Below, piece after piece: positions 52,972 to 60,319 of a stretch of DNA of 64,000 bases; position 1 is the stretch's first letter, and each line of letters opens with the position of its first letter. The DNA lies in NCBI RefSeq assembly GCF_014637345.1, contig NZ_BMEX01000004.1:248001-312000 (forward strand), in the 5' to 3' direction. The notes below the pieces were generated by a model. The model saw only the letters and a program-made list of their open reading frames with translations. It had not been told where the DNA came from and made no database searches. The position numbers and the translations under genes are program-made. Source of the stretch: Kroppenstedtia guangzhouensis (lineage in GTDB: Bacteria > Bacillota > Bacilli > Thermoactinomycetales > DSM-45169).

Positions 52972-53276
52972 GCGGAGCAAGCCTTGGTTACCGCAGCTTT
53001 CAGCTCGGGGGTCGGCGGCGTGGCGGGGGGATCTCCCTTCTCTTTTTGTCTCTGTTATTGGCGGATCTGGCTTTAAATTTTGGTCCGCCGGAGTTCTTTT
53101 GGGTGGCTATCTTCGGTCTCACGGTGATTGCCACCCTGTCCTCCCGTTCCTTGAAGGGATTGACTGTCGGGGCTTTCGGACTGTTGTTGAGCACCGTGGG
53201 AATTGCCCTCGTCGGGGGTGATTCCCGCCTGGACATGGCAGGGTACGTCGCTTTGATTCCTTGGCTGTTTTTTTGA
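52972..53276 (+). pseudogene. Remnant of TctA large membrane subunit
   Basis: The sequence reads TAAFSSGVGGVAGGS in one frame, then after a shift near 53030 SLLLADLALNFGPPEFFWVA and IFGLTVIATLSSRSLKGL. FGPPEFF and the following segment are a hallmark of TctA. Only about 100 residues of the usual 500 remain. Confidence 0.75.
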
Positions 53277-53434
53277 CTGCCATCATGTTGTTCACAGGTA
53301 CAGTTACTTGGTTCCTTTCCCGAAGGGAAAGGAATTTCCAGGGTTTCGCAGTGTCCCTTCTGATCGGTGTCTTTTTTTACTCGGTGTTCCGTTGGATCTT
53401 TGGGGTGCCTTTTCCTGAGGGATGGTTGATTTGA
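53276..53434 (+). pseudogene. Remnant of TctB small membrane subunit
   Basis: An open stretch TAIMLFTGTVTWFLSRRERN to LIGVFFYSVFRWIFGVPFPE ends in WLI and a stop. The 'FRWIFGVPFPEG' end is typical of the TctB C-terminus. The N-terminal part is missing. Confidence 0.65.
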
Positions 53435-53508
53435 GCTAGGGTTTTCGTTCTAAGCTGTGGTTCGCCGAATATATAAAGTGAAGAGAGAGTGGAAGGAGGG
53501 TGAAGAGT

Positions 53509-53763
53509 TTGTTCACCTACCGGAAGGCCTACCGACCTTATATCAGCCCCTGGGACCCCTGCCCGCCGCTGCTGGTGAAAACATATGAAACTCCTCCACA
53601 GCTGTACATGGGATTTCAACCTATGGGTCTGCCTCAGTTTAATTCCAGAGAGGCTCTGCGACGGGGGACGTTGTGGCCGGCGTTGTTCGCTCCATACACC
53701 AACCCGTACAAAGATGCCAAAGGAGGTGTCTGTGACGATGGGGGGACCCCGATGGACGGATGA
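53509..53763 (+). CDS. cotJA: Spore coat-associated protein CotJA
   Basis: An 84-residue protein with the CotJA layout: Y/P-rich (YRKAYRPYISPWDPCPPLLV, then TPPQLYMGFQPMGLPQF). TTG 53509 is nine bases after GGAGG. The GTG at 53500 is directly against the site and so less likely. First of the cotJABC set; overlaps cotJB by 26 bases. Confidence 0.88.
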   Translation: MFTYRKAYRPYISPWDPCPPLLVKTYETPPQLYMGFQPMGLPQFNSREALRRGTLWPALFAPYTNPYKDAKGGVCDDGGTPMDG

Positions 53764-54016
53764 GCAGAAAAAAGCATATTACAAGCTGATGAAGGAGATT
53801 CAAACTGTGGACTTTGTGCTGGTGGAATTGAATCTCTATTTGAATACCCATCCCGATGACCAGCAGGCTGTGCAGCAGTACAACGAATTCGTCCAGCGGA
53901 GCGCCGCTTTGAAAAACCGGTTCCAGTCCATGTTTGGACCCTTGTACGGTTTCGGAAACAGTTACGCCACCTGTCCATGGTCTTGGAAAGAGGCTCCCTG
54001 GCCCTGGCAGGTTTAG
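53738..54016 (+). CDS. cotJB: Spore coat protein CotJB
   Basis: A 92-residue protein: KAYYKLMKEIQTVDFVLVEL, then LNTHPDDQQAVQQYNEF and the Trp-rich end CPWSWKEAPWPWQV. This matches CotJB well in length and pattern. AAAGGAGGTG precedes the start. A repeat element separates it from cotJC. Confidence 0.92.
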   Translation: MGGPRWTDEQKKAYYKLMKEIQTVDFVLVELNLYLNTHPDDQQAVQQYNEFVQRSAALKNRFQSMFGPLYGFGNSYATCPWSWKEAPWPWQV

Positions 54017-54020
54017 AAGC

Positions 54021-54150
54021 GTTGTGATTTAGTGCATTCTTGGACGGTCGGGATTGGGTTTCACATTCCGCTCCGGTTGTTCTTACGAGCCAAAGTCACT
54101 CCATGTGAAACCCAACCCTCCCTGTAAACGGCTTTTTCACAATGCTTTTA
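54021..54150 (+). repeat. MITE-like repeat, copy 3, inside the cotJ operon
   Basis: TTGTGATTTAGTGC (about 54021) repeats the end of the 27.36-kb copy. The core 54046-54123, from GGTCGGGATTGGGTTTCACA to CATGTGAAACCCAACCCTCC, is shared with the copy at 54.9 kb in the other orientation. Core arms form a long hairpin. It spaces cotJB and cotJC by about 150 bases, where they are normally adjacent. Confidence 0.7.
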
Positions 54151-54163
54151 GGAGGTATTCATC

Positions 54164-54733
54164 TTGTGGGTTTATGAGAAAAAACTGCAGTATCCGGTGC
54201 GGGTCAGTAAATGCGATCCCCGGATGGCCAAATTTCTGATCGAGCAATACGGCGGAGCCGACGGGGAACTGGCGGCAGCCCTCCGCTATCTGAACCAACG
54301 CTACACCCTGCCTGATCAGGTGATCGGAATCGTCAATGATATCGGTACGGAAGAGCTGGCCCACCTGGAGATGATCGCCACCATGGTCTACAAATTGACC
54401 AAGGACGCCACCGCGGAAGAAATGAAGGAGGCGGGCCTCGGTGCCCACTATGCGGACCACGACAAGGCCTTGTTCTTCCACAATGCGGCGGGGGCCCCCT
54501 TCACTGCCACCTATTTTCAGGCCAAGGGGGATCCCATCGCGGACCTGTACGAGGATATCGCGGCGGAGGAGAAAGCCCGTTCCACCTACCAATGGCTGAT
54601 CAACATGACAGATGACCCCGATCTGAAGGACGGCCTCCAATTCCTGCGGGAGCGGGAAGTGGTCCACTCCCAACGGTTCCGGGAAGCGGTGGAGATTCTC
54701 AAGGAGGAGCGGGGGGCAAAGAAGATATTCTGA
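54164..54733 (+). CDS. cotJC: Spore coat protein CotJC (manganese-catalase-like)
   Basis: A 189-residue di-manganese catalase-like protein: DIGTEELAHLEMIATMVYKL holds the Glu and His metal ligands, with a second set at EDIAAEEKARSTYQWL and REVVHSQRFREA. TTG 54164 follows GGAGG (nine bases). Its operon is broken by the repeat just upstream, though translation should be unaffected. Confidence 0.92.
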   Translation: MWVYEKKLQYPVRVSKCDPRMAKFLIEQYGGADGELAAALRYLNQRYTLPDQVIGIVNDIGTEELAHLEMIATMVYKLTKDATAEEMKEAGLGAHYADHDKALFFHNAAGAPFTATYFQAKGDPIADLYEDIAAEEKARSTYQWLINMTDDPDLKDGLQFLREREVVHSQRFREAVEILKEERGAKKIF

Positions 54734-54735
54734 AA

Positions 54736-54764
54736 GTCCACGGCCACTGCCTGTGGGCTTTTTT
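54736..54764 (+). terminator. Terminator of cotJC
   Basis: GTCCAC and GTGGGC form a stem, followed by TTTTTT. Confidence 0.7.
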
Positions 54765-54798
54765 GTGTTCCGGATGAACGGATCCGCGTCGGATCCAG

Positions 54799-54830
54799 AA
54801 AAAGGGCCTCTGCCATAGACAGGGCCCTTT
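54799..54830 (-). terminator. Minus-strand terminator, displaced from its gene
   Basis: On the minus strand AAAGGGCC pairs with GGCCCTTT, then TTTCTG. It lies about 180 bases beyond the flavoprotein stop, with the repeat element between them, which suggests the element separated them. Confidence 0.6.
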
Positions 54831-54841
54831 GAACGGAGGAT

Positions 54842-55010
54842 TAGGGCGTGTCTGGTAATTCAATTTTTCGTGGAATGTGAGACGTTGTGAGAGTAACAGA
54901 GGGAGGGTTGGGTTTCACATGGAGTGATTTTGGATCGTCAGAACAACGAAAACGACATGTGAAACCCAATCCCGACCGACTCGGCCCAGAGATTTATCAG
55001 ACACACCCTA
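54842..55010. repeat. MITE-like element, copy 4, with TA-type ends
   Basis: The left TAGGGCGTGTCTGG and the reversed right end TAGGGTGTGTCTGA are nearly identical terminal repeats. Inside, TTGGGTTTCACATG and CATGTGAAACCCAA form a perfect 14-pair inverted repeat. There is no coding capacity. The right end supplies the stop codon (CTA on the plus strand) of the flavoprotein gene. Confidence 0.8.
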
Positions 55011-56096
55011 GTCCTTATTTGTGATGTCTATCTCCCGAAACGGGATCAGCAGGGTGTGCTGGCAGGCGGTTTGCAAATCCCGCCAGGTGCGGTTGACGGG
55101 GGCCTCCTCCATCACTGCCTGGATTCCGAGAAAGGGGAAGATGGATCCGGCACATCGCAGGACGGCCTGGGCGGTCTCCTGGCACTTGAGGCTGATCTGT
55201 TGTTGCCCCTCTTCAGTGAGGGGTTGTTGACGGAGATGTTGCGCCCAGGAGTCATCCACGATTTTATAAAAGTCGTCCACTCTTCGGTTGAAGAGATGTT
55301 CCATCTCCTCTATCTTATCGTTCACAAAAGAGACCCGATCCGGGGAAGAGGTAGCCCAGGTGGCTCTGTTTTTTTCCAGGAGGTGGTTTGCTTCCTCCAG
55401 GAAGTGCCGGCCGATCCCGATGGCGGTTGCGGCAAAAGAGGCCTGGGCAAAGGGTACGAAGGGGTAGTGAAAGATCGGATCGTGGAAGTGAAATGGATTT
55501 TGCATGAGATCAAAGGTCATCGCCTCCGGCACAAACTCCTTTTCCACGGAGATGGAATGGCTGGCTGTCGCCTTTAGGCCGAAGGCATTCCAATCCTGAT
55601 GGATCCGTACCTGCTCGGGCAAAAAGATGAAGGAGCGGATGTGGGATGCTGTCGATGTTTCGTTCTCGATAACGGCGTTGGCGGTGAAAATTGTAGCATG
55701 GGTGGAGCCGCTGCAATATTTCCACTGTCCGCTCACCACAAACCCGCCCTCCACTTGCTTGGCCCTGCCTGAGGGAAAGCCGCTGCCGGCGATCACCGCC
55801 TCTCTGTTCGAAAACAGAGTGTGGGATACCTCAGGTGAAATGGCTGAGGTGAAGAATCCTCCGCCGGAGCCGATACTGACCAGCCAACCCAGACTGCCAT
55901 CGATCCAGGCGGTCTCCTCAAAGATTCTCAAGGCATCGGGCAGGGGAGTCATCTTTCCACCCAGTTCCCCGGGAACGAACAATTTGAACAGGTCGTGTTC
56001 ATAGATAAAATCCAGGACTTGGGGAGTCGGTTCTCCGGTTTGTTCCATTTTGTGTGACTGCTCCCGGATCGCTTGTACTGTTTCTTCGTTGAACAT
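55008..56096 (-). CDS. Acyl-CoA-dehydrogenase-fold flavoprotein (monooxygenase-like)
   Basis: A 362-residue protein of the acyl-CoA dehydrogenase superfamily, nearer the group-D monooxygenases (DszC/HpaB-like): an N-terminal helical domain (FVPGELGGKMTPLPDALRIF), the beta domain (GFVVSGQWKYCSGSTHATIF, DWNAFGLKATASHSISVE) and a C-terminal helical bundle. No reductase is nearby. The reading frame ends TNKD-TAG at the terminal repeat of the adjacent element, so the last residues may have been replaced by insertion. The start has only a moderate site. Confidence 0.78.
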   Translation of the reverse strand: MFNEETVQAIREQSHKMEQTGEPTPQVLDFIYEHDLFKLFVPGELGGKMTPLPDALRIFEETAWIDGSLGWLVSIGSGGGFFTSAISPEVSHTLFSNREAVIAGSGFPSGRAKQVEGGFVVSGQWKYCSGSTHATIFTANAVIENETSTASHIRSFIFLPEQVRIHQDWNAFGLKATASHSISVEKEFVPEAMTFDLMQNPFHFHDPIFHYPFVPFAQASFAATAIGIGRHFLEEANHLLEKNRATWATSSPDRVSFVNDKIEEMEHLFNRRVDDFYKIVDDSWAQHLRQQPLTEEGQQQISLKCQETAQAVLRCAGSIFPFLGIQAVMEEAPVNRTWRDLQTACQHTLLIPFREIDITNKD

Positions 56097-56164
56097 GGTG
56101 AATCACCCTTTTGTTTTTGGATGTGTGGCTGGGTCATGGACTGGGTTCTTGCGGTACGGGATCC

Positions 56165-58303
56165 TCAGGATGAATCCGCCATTTTGGCCAATACGGCTTT
56201 GATTGCGGTATAGGTGATTTCTTCGGGCAATGATTCCTTGATCGGTTTGAGCAGGGTTCCGCCCACTTTTTCAATGGCCTGTCGGATCAGAGGTTCCTCT
56301 CCTTCGGGGATGAGCCGGTCCCAGTCCACCGGGTGGCCTTCCCCGGCGGCACGGATCAGATGTCCTTCCAAGGTGGTGGGAGAGAGTCCCCGTTCCCTGC
56401 TGATTTCATCCAGAGTCTTCCCTTCCTGCCATAAGCTCCAAGTAGTCAGGTGACTAGGTTGGGGACCGGATGGTTTCTCCGTTTGGAGGGTGGGGGCGAC
56501 CTCCCTTTCACCGGAAGCGGGAGTAATTCCATGTTTTTCTACATACTCCCGGATAGTGGCGAGGAATTGGGCCCCGTACTTTTCCAATTTCTTTTCTCCC
56601 ACCCCTTTGACCGCTCGCATGCTGTCCGGGTCCATGGGAAGTACCCGGGCCAGTTCGGTCAGAGTGCTGTCGGGGAAGATCATATAGGGAGGCACCTGTT
56701 CCGCTTCGGAGAGGGATTTCCTCAGTGCACGCAACTCCTCAAAGAGGTCCTTCCGGCGGGGAGTGGTCCGCTCCTTCGGCTTTTTCAACCGGAGCAACAC
56801 TTGTCGCTCTCCCTTCAGCACTTCGACAGCGGCGGGAGTGAGGGATAAGGTGGGGTACTCGTCCTCGCTGAGGCGAAGATACCCTTCCGCCGCCAAGACC
56901 CGGATCCGATGGGTGATCTCCTTTTCGGAGTGGGAGCGGAGGAGACCATAGGTGGGAAGGGAATCGAAACCCAATTCCAACACCCGCTTGGCTTTGGATC
57001 CCTTCAGCACTTGGGCGGTCAGAGTGATTCCGAAACGTTCCCGCATGCGGCGGACACAGGAGAAAATCTTTTGCGCTTCCACCGTCACATCGGTCCGCTC
57101 CTCTTCAGCGGTACAGTTGCTGCAGGTGCCACAGGGATCTCTCGCTTCCTCCCCGAAGTAGCGAACGAATGTTTGTTGCAGACATTTTTGAGTATGGGCG
57201 TATCGGTATATTTCCTGCAGTTTTTGATGTTCCCTGCTTTTCAACTCCGGCGCCAGCTCCGACTGTTCGATCAGGTATTGCTGAGTGCGGATGTCCGCGG
57301 GATTGAACAGCAGTATGCAATCACTCTCTTCCCCGTCCCGGCCGGCCCGCCCCGCCTCCTGATAGTAGGATTCCAGGTTGCGGGGAACCTGACAATGGAT
57401 GACGAAGCGGACGTTGGATTTGTCGATCCCCATTCCGAAGGCATTGGTGGCGACAATGGCTTGCACCCGGTCATAAGCGAAGTCTTCCTGGGCTTGTCGC
57501 CGCTCTTCCTCCGACAGACCGGCATGGTAGCGGCCCACTGCAAATCCCCGTTGCGTCAAAAAGCGGTGGAGTTTTTCCACATCCTTGCGTGTGGAGCAGT
57601 AGAAGATTCCGGGCTCTCCTGGATGCTCCTTCAGGTGTTTTACAGCAAAATCCCGCACATTTTCCCCGTGAAGGACGGAGAAGGAGAGGTTTTTTCTCTC
57701 CAATCCGGCGGCAAAGACGCGGTTGGGAGGAATGGAGAACAGCCGAGCAATATCTTCCCGAACTTCCCGGGTGGCAGTCGCTGTGAAGGCGGCGATCACC
57801 GGCCGGTGGGGCAGCTCTTCGAGCCAGTGTGCGATAAAGCGGTAACTGGGTCGGAAATCATGTCCCCACTGGGAGATGCAGTGGGCCTCATCCACAGTGA
57901 CCAGAGAGAGGGGAACTTCCCGCAGCAGGGTTTGAAAACGGGGAGACTCCAGTCGTTCCGGCGCAACATAGAGAAGCTTGTAGACTCCCCGGGAGGCATC
58001 TCGCAGATGCTCTTGCATCTCCTCAAAGGAGAGGGTGCTGTTGATGCAGGCGGCGGGAATGCCCAGCTGGTTCAAATGATCCACCTGGTCTTTCATCAAA
58101 GAGATCAAGGGGGAGACCACCAGGGTCAACCCTTCCATCATCAGCGCGGGAATCTGGTAACAGATCGATTTTCCCCCACCGGTGGGCATGATGGCAAAGG
58201 TGTTGTGCCCGTCCAGAATGCTCTGGATGATCCACTCCTGTCCCGGGCGGAAAGAGGAGTAGCCGTAGTACCGTTCCAACAACTCCAGGGGTTTCAAAAA
58301 CAT
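56165..58303 (-). CDS. recQ: ATP-dependent DNA helicase RecQ
   Basis: A 712-residue RecQ: Q motif and Walker A MPTGGGKSICYQ, DEAH box TVDEAHCISQWGHDF, motif VI QEAGRAGRDG, the zinc-binding CGTCSNC region, an HRDC domain (LTELARVLPMDPDSMRAVKG) and a C-terminal helix-turn-helix with SRERGLSPTTLEGHL. It repairs DNA and unwinds forks and recombination intermediates. ATG 58303 directly follows AAGGAGC, and TTG two codons later would be better spaced. Confidence 0.95.
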   Translation of the reverse strand: MFLKPLELLERYYGYSSFRPGQEWIIQSILDGHNTFAIMPTGGGKSICYQIPALMMEGLTLVVSPLISLMKDQVDHLNQLGIPAACINSTLSFEEMQEHLRDASRGVYKLLYVAPERLESPRFQTLLREVPLSLVTVDEAHCISQWGHDFRPSYRFIAHWLEELPHRPVIAAFTATATREVREDIARLFSIPPNRVFAAGLERKNLSFSVLHGENVRDFAVKHLKEHPGEPGIFYCSTRKDVEKLHRFLTQRGFAVGRYHAGLSEEERRQAQEDFAYDRVQAIVATNAFGMGIDKSNVRFVIHCQVPRNLESYYQEAGRAGRDGEESDCILLFNPADIRTQQYLIEQSELAPELKSREHQKLQEIYRYAHTQKCLQQTFVRYFGEEARDPCGTCSNCTAEEERTDVTVEAQKIFSCVRRMRERFGITLTAQVLKGSKAKRVLELGFDSLPTYGLLRSHSEKEITHRIRVLAAEGYLRLSEDEYPTLSLTPAAVEVLKGERQVLLRLKKPKERTTPRRKDLFEELRALRKSLSEAEQVPPYMIFPDSTLTELARVLPMDPDSMRAVKGVGEKKLEKYGAQFLATIREYVEKHGITPASGEREVAPTLQTEKPSGPQPSHLTTWSLWQEGKTLDEISRERGLSPTTLEGHLIRAAGEGHPVDWDRLIPEGEEPLIRQAIEKVGGTLLKPIKESLPEEITYTAIKAVLAKMADSS

Positions 58304-58513
58304 GCTCCTTCCGTCTAAAGATCAGTTAGATCAGTTGTCCGCAGTATGAAACCATTATATCAAGGGGAGGGAAAGAGCGTACAGGAGATGGGGAAGAGGT
58401 GGTGGGTGAACGGGGGATTTTGGAAGGATATGATATTACCTCAGCTAAAATATCAACCATGGTCTGTGCATAGGTGATCTCCCACTTTCGGGTCCCGAGA
58501 CTTTGGTCCCAAT

Positions 58514-58543
58514 CCCGTTCCCCTTGCGGGCGGGGCTTTTTTT
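58514..58543 (+). terminator. Possible terminator in the gap after recQ
   Basis: Partly paired G/C-rich arms (CCCGTTCCCC and GCGGGCGGGG) followed by seven T. No gene is seen just upstream on this strand, so it could end an undetected RNA. The rest of 58304-58763 shows nothing. Confidence 0.4.
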
Positions 58544-58763
58544 GTAGGGGAAGTTCAGCCTTCTTGCCGAAGAGAAAGGGCCTCCACTGCCCTTAGAATA
58601 AGGTTGAAGCCGGCGGATGACAAAGAGACGGTGATATTTCCCTCCACATCGATCTTGGAGTGACAAAGGATCGTTCTTCTGTCAATGGTTCTGCTGTTGA
58701 CCCAAGTGGATTTGTTATCTGGAGATTACGGGATGAACAAGGGGATATAAAGGAGGAATGATC

Positions 58764-58892
58764 ATGATGTGGCCGGACTGGATCTGGAAAGGGATGCAAC
58801 ACCAACAGCATACGAAATGGGCGAATCAGCATGGATGGAAGTTGAAGAGAAGAAAAAGTGTCGGATGCTTTACAAAGAAGAAATCACAGTAA
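58764..58892 (+). CDS. Small basic hypothetical peptide
   Basis: A 42-residue peptide (MMWPDWIWKGMQHQQHTKWA then Gln/Lys-rich, basic tail). AAGGAGG lies eight bases before the ATG. No family is recognised. Trp-rich start with a basic tail suggests membrane or nucleic acid contact (guess). Confidence 0.5.
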   Translation: MMWPDWIWKGMQHQQHTKWANQHGWKLKRRKSVGCFTKKKSQ

Positions 58893-58923
58893 ACAGCTTG
58901 AGAGAAAAAAGGAGGATGATTCG

Positions 58924-59729
58924 ATGAAATCCAACATCTGCATCACCTGTGGGACCTGCTATCCGCCTTCGGAGCAAGTGCCGAAGAATTGTCCGATCTG
59001 TGAAGATGACCGGCAGTATGTGCACCCGGAGGGACAGCAGTGGACCATTTCTGAGGAAATGGAGAAAGCGGGTTATCGAAACCGGTGGAGGGAGGTGGAT
59101 CCGGGCCTGGAGGAGGTGGTGATGGAATCCGACTTTGCCATCGGAACGGGGGATGCTGTTGGAGACGGAAGCGGGCAATATCCTGTGGGATTGCATCACC
59201 CACCTGGATGAGGAAACCGTGAAGAAGATCCGAGAGCAAGGGGGACTGCAGGGGATCGCCATCTCTCACCCCCATTCTACAGCAATATGGATGGATGGGC
59301 CCGAACCTTCGATTGCCCCGTCTACATCCATGAGCTGGACCGGGAGTGGGTGCAAGGACCGAAGGAGCGGATCCGGTTCTGGTCCGGCGAGACACTGGAA
59401 CTGGCGCCGGGGGTGACCATCGTTCGACTGGGAGGCCACTTTCCGGGGAGCGCTTTTCTGCATTGGGCCAAAGGGGCGGGGGGAAAAGGGAGCTCCCGAC
59501 CGGAGATACCATCCATGTGACGGTGGGGAATGACCGGGTCAGCTTCATGTACAGCTTTCCCAACCTGATTCCCCTGTCGGCGCGGGAGATTCGGCGGATC
59601 CGTTCGGTTTTGGAAACTTGGGATTTTGAAAACATCCACGGCGCCTGGTCAGGAAAATCCATCTTCGGCGGGAGCAAGGAGATCGCACTTCAGTCAGCGG
59701 ATCAATATTTGAAACTGCTGGAGGGCTGA
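58924..59729 (+). pseudogene. MBL-fold hydrolase broken by three frameshifts
   Basis: Four open stretches in changing frames join into one protein. CITCGTCYPPSEQVPKNCPI with a zinc-ribbon look runs to DFAIG near 59145. RGMLLETEAGNILWDCITHL runs to AISHPH near 59278. FYSNMDGWARTFDCPVYIHE runs to HWAKGAGGKG near 59487. Then GDTIHVTVGNDRVSFMYSFP runs to the stop at 59727. Each break is next to a mononucleotide run (GGGGG, CCCCC, GGGGGG-AAAA) and is repaired by one base. No stop interrupts the stretches, so loss is recent or these are base-calling errors. GGAGGATG-type site at the start. Confidence 0.8.
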
Positions 59730-59860
59730 TGCACCTCAGACCATAGTCCGAGGAAAGGACCGGGAGGATTTCCGTTGTGAAGGTTCGTCCCTGGTGCCAA
59801 GGTGAAAAGGCTTCCTCCGCCGTATGCTAAGGATGGAAGGCCCCAAAAGGAGGGATCATC

Positions 59861-60319
59861 ATGATTCGAGGTTTGTATGAAGCTCATCTGCCGGTGAGGG
59901 ACCTTAAGCGTTCGATTTCTTTCTATGAAGGTCTTGGATTGGAACTTTACAAACGATATGAGAAAGTGGCTTTTTTCTGGATTGAGAAAGAGGTGAGCTG
60001 GCTCGGTCTGTGGGAGGGGGAAGAAGTGGAGACCCCTTACCATCCTTCCCTTCGCCATGTGGCTTTTCGGGTGGAATACGAAGAGCTCAGAAGGGCGAAG
60101 GAGTGGTTGGAGGAGAGAGGGATCCGGCCCCGGGAAGCCTTCGGTTTCAGACCATGGGAACCGATCGTCATACCGGATCAGGCCCATGGTATGCTCTACT
60201 TTGATGATCCCGATGGAAACAGCCTGGAGCTGATCACCCGGTTGCCGGGTCCGGAAATGGAAAAGCCGAAGATGTATCTGAGTGAATGGGAAAGAATCCG
60301 CAGAAGGGAGTCGATTTGA
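59861..60319 (+). CDS. VOC-superfamily (glyoxalase/bleomycin-resistance) protein
   Basis: A 152-residue two-module VOC protein: YEAHLPVRDLKRSISFYEGL, HVAFRVEYEELRRAKEWL and YFDDPDGNSLELI, with metal-binding His and Glu in the normal places. Fosfomycin or other resistance, or metabolite isomerisation, are possible. AAGGAGGGATCATC precedes the ATG. The stop overlaps the next gene (TGATG). Confidence 0.88.
   Translation: MIRGLYEAHLPVRDLKRSISFYEGLGLELYKRYEKVAFFWIEKEVSWLGLWEGEEVETPYHPSLRHVAFRVEYEELRRAKEWLEERGIRPREAFGFRPWEPIVIPDQAHGMLYFDDPDGNSLELITRLPGPEMEKPKMYLSEWERIRRRESI

Noticed and set aside
56909-58318. 469-codon open frame on the plus strand
   Set aside because: Shadow of recQ; no motifs and no binding site.
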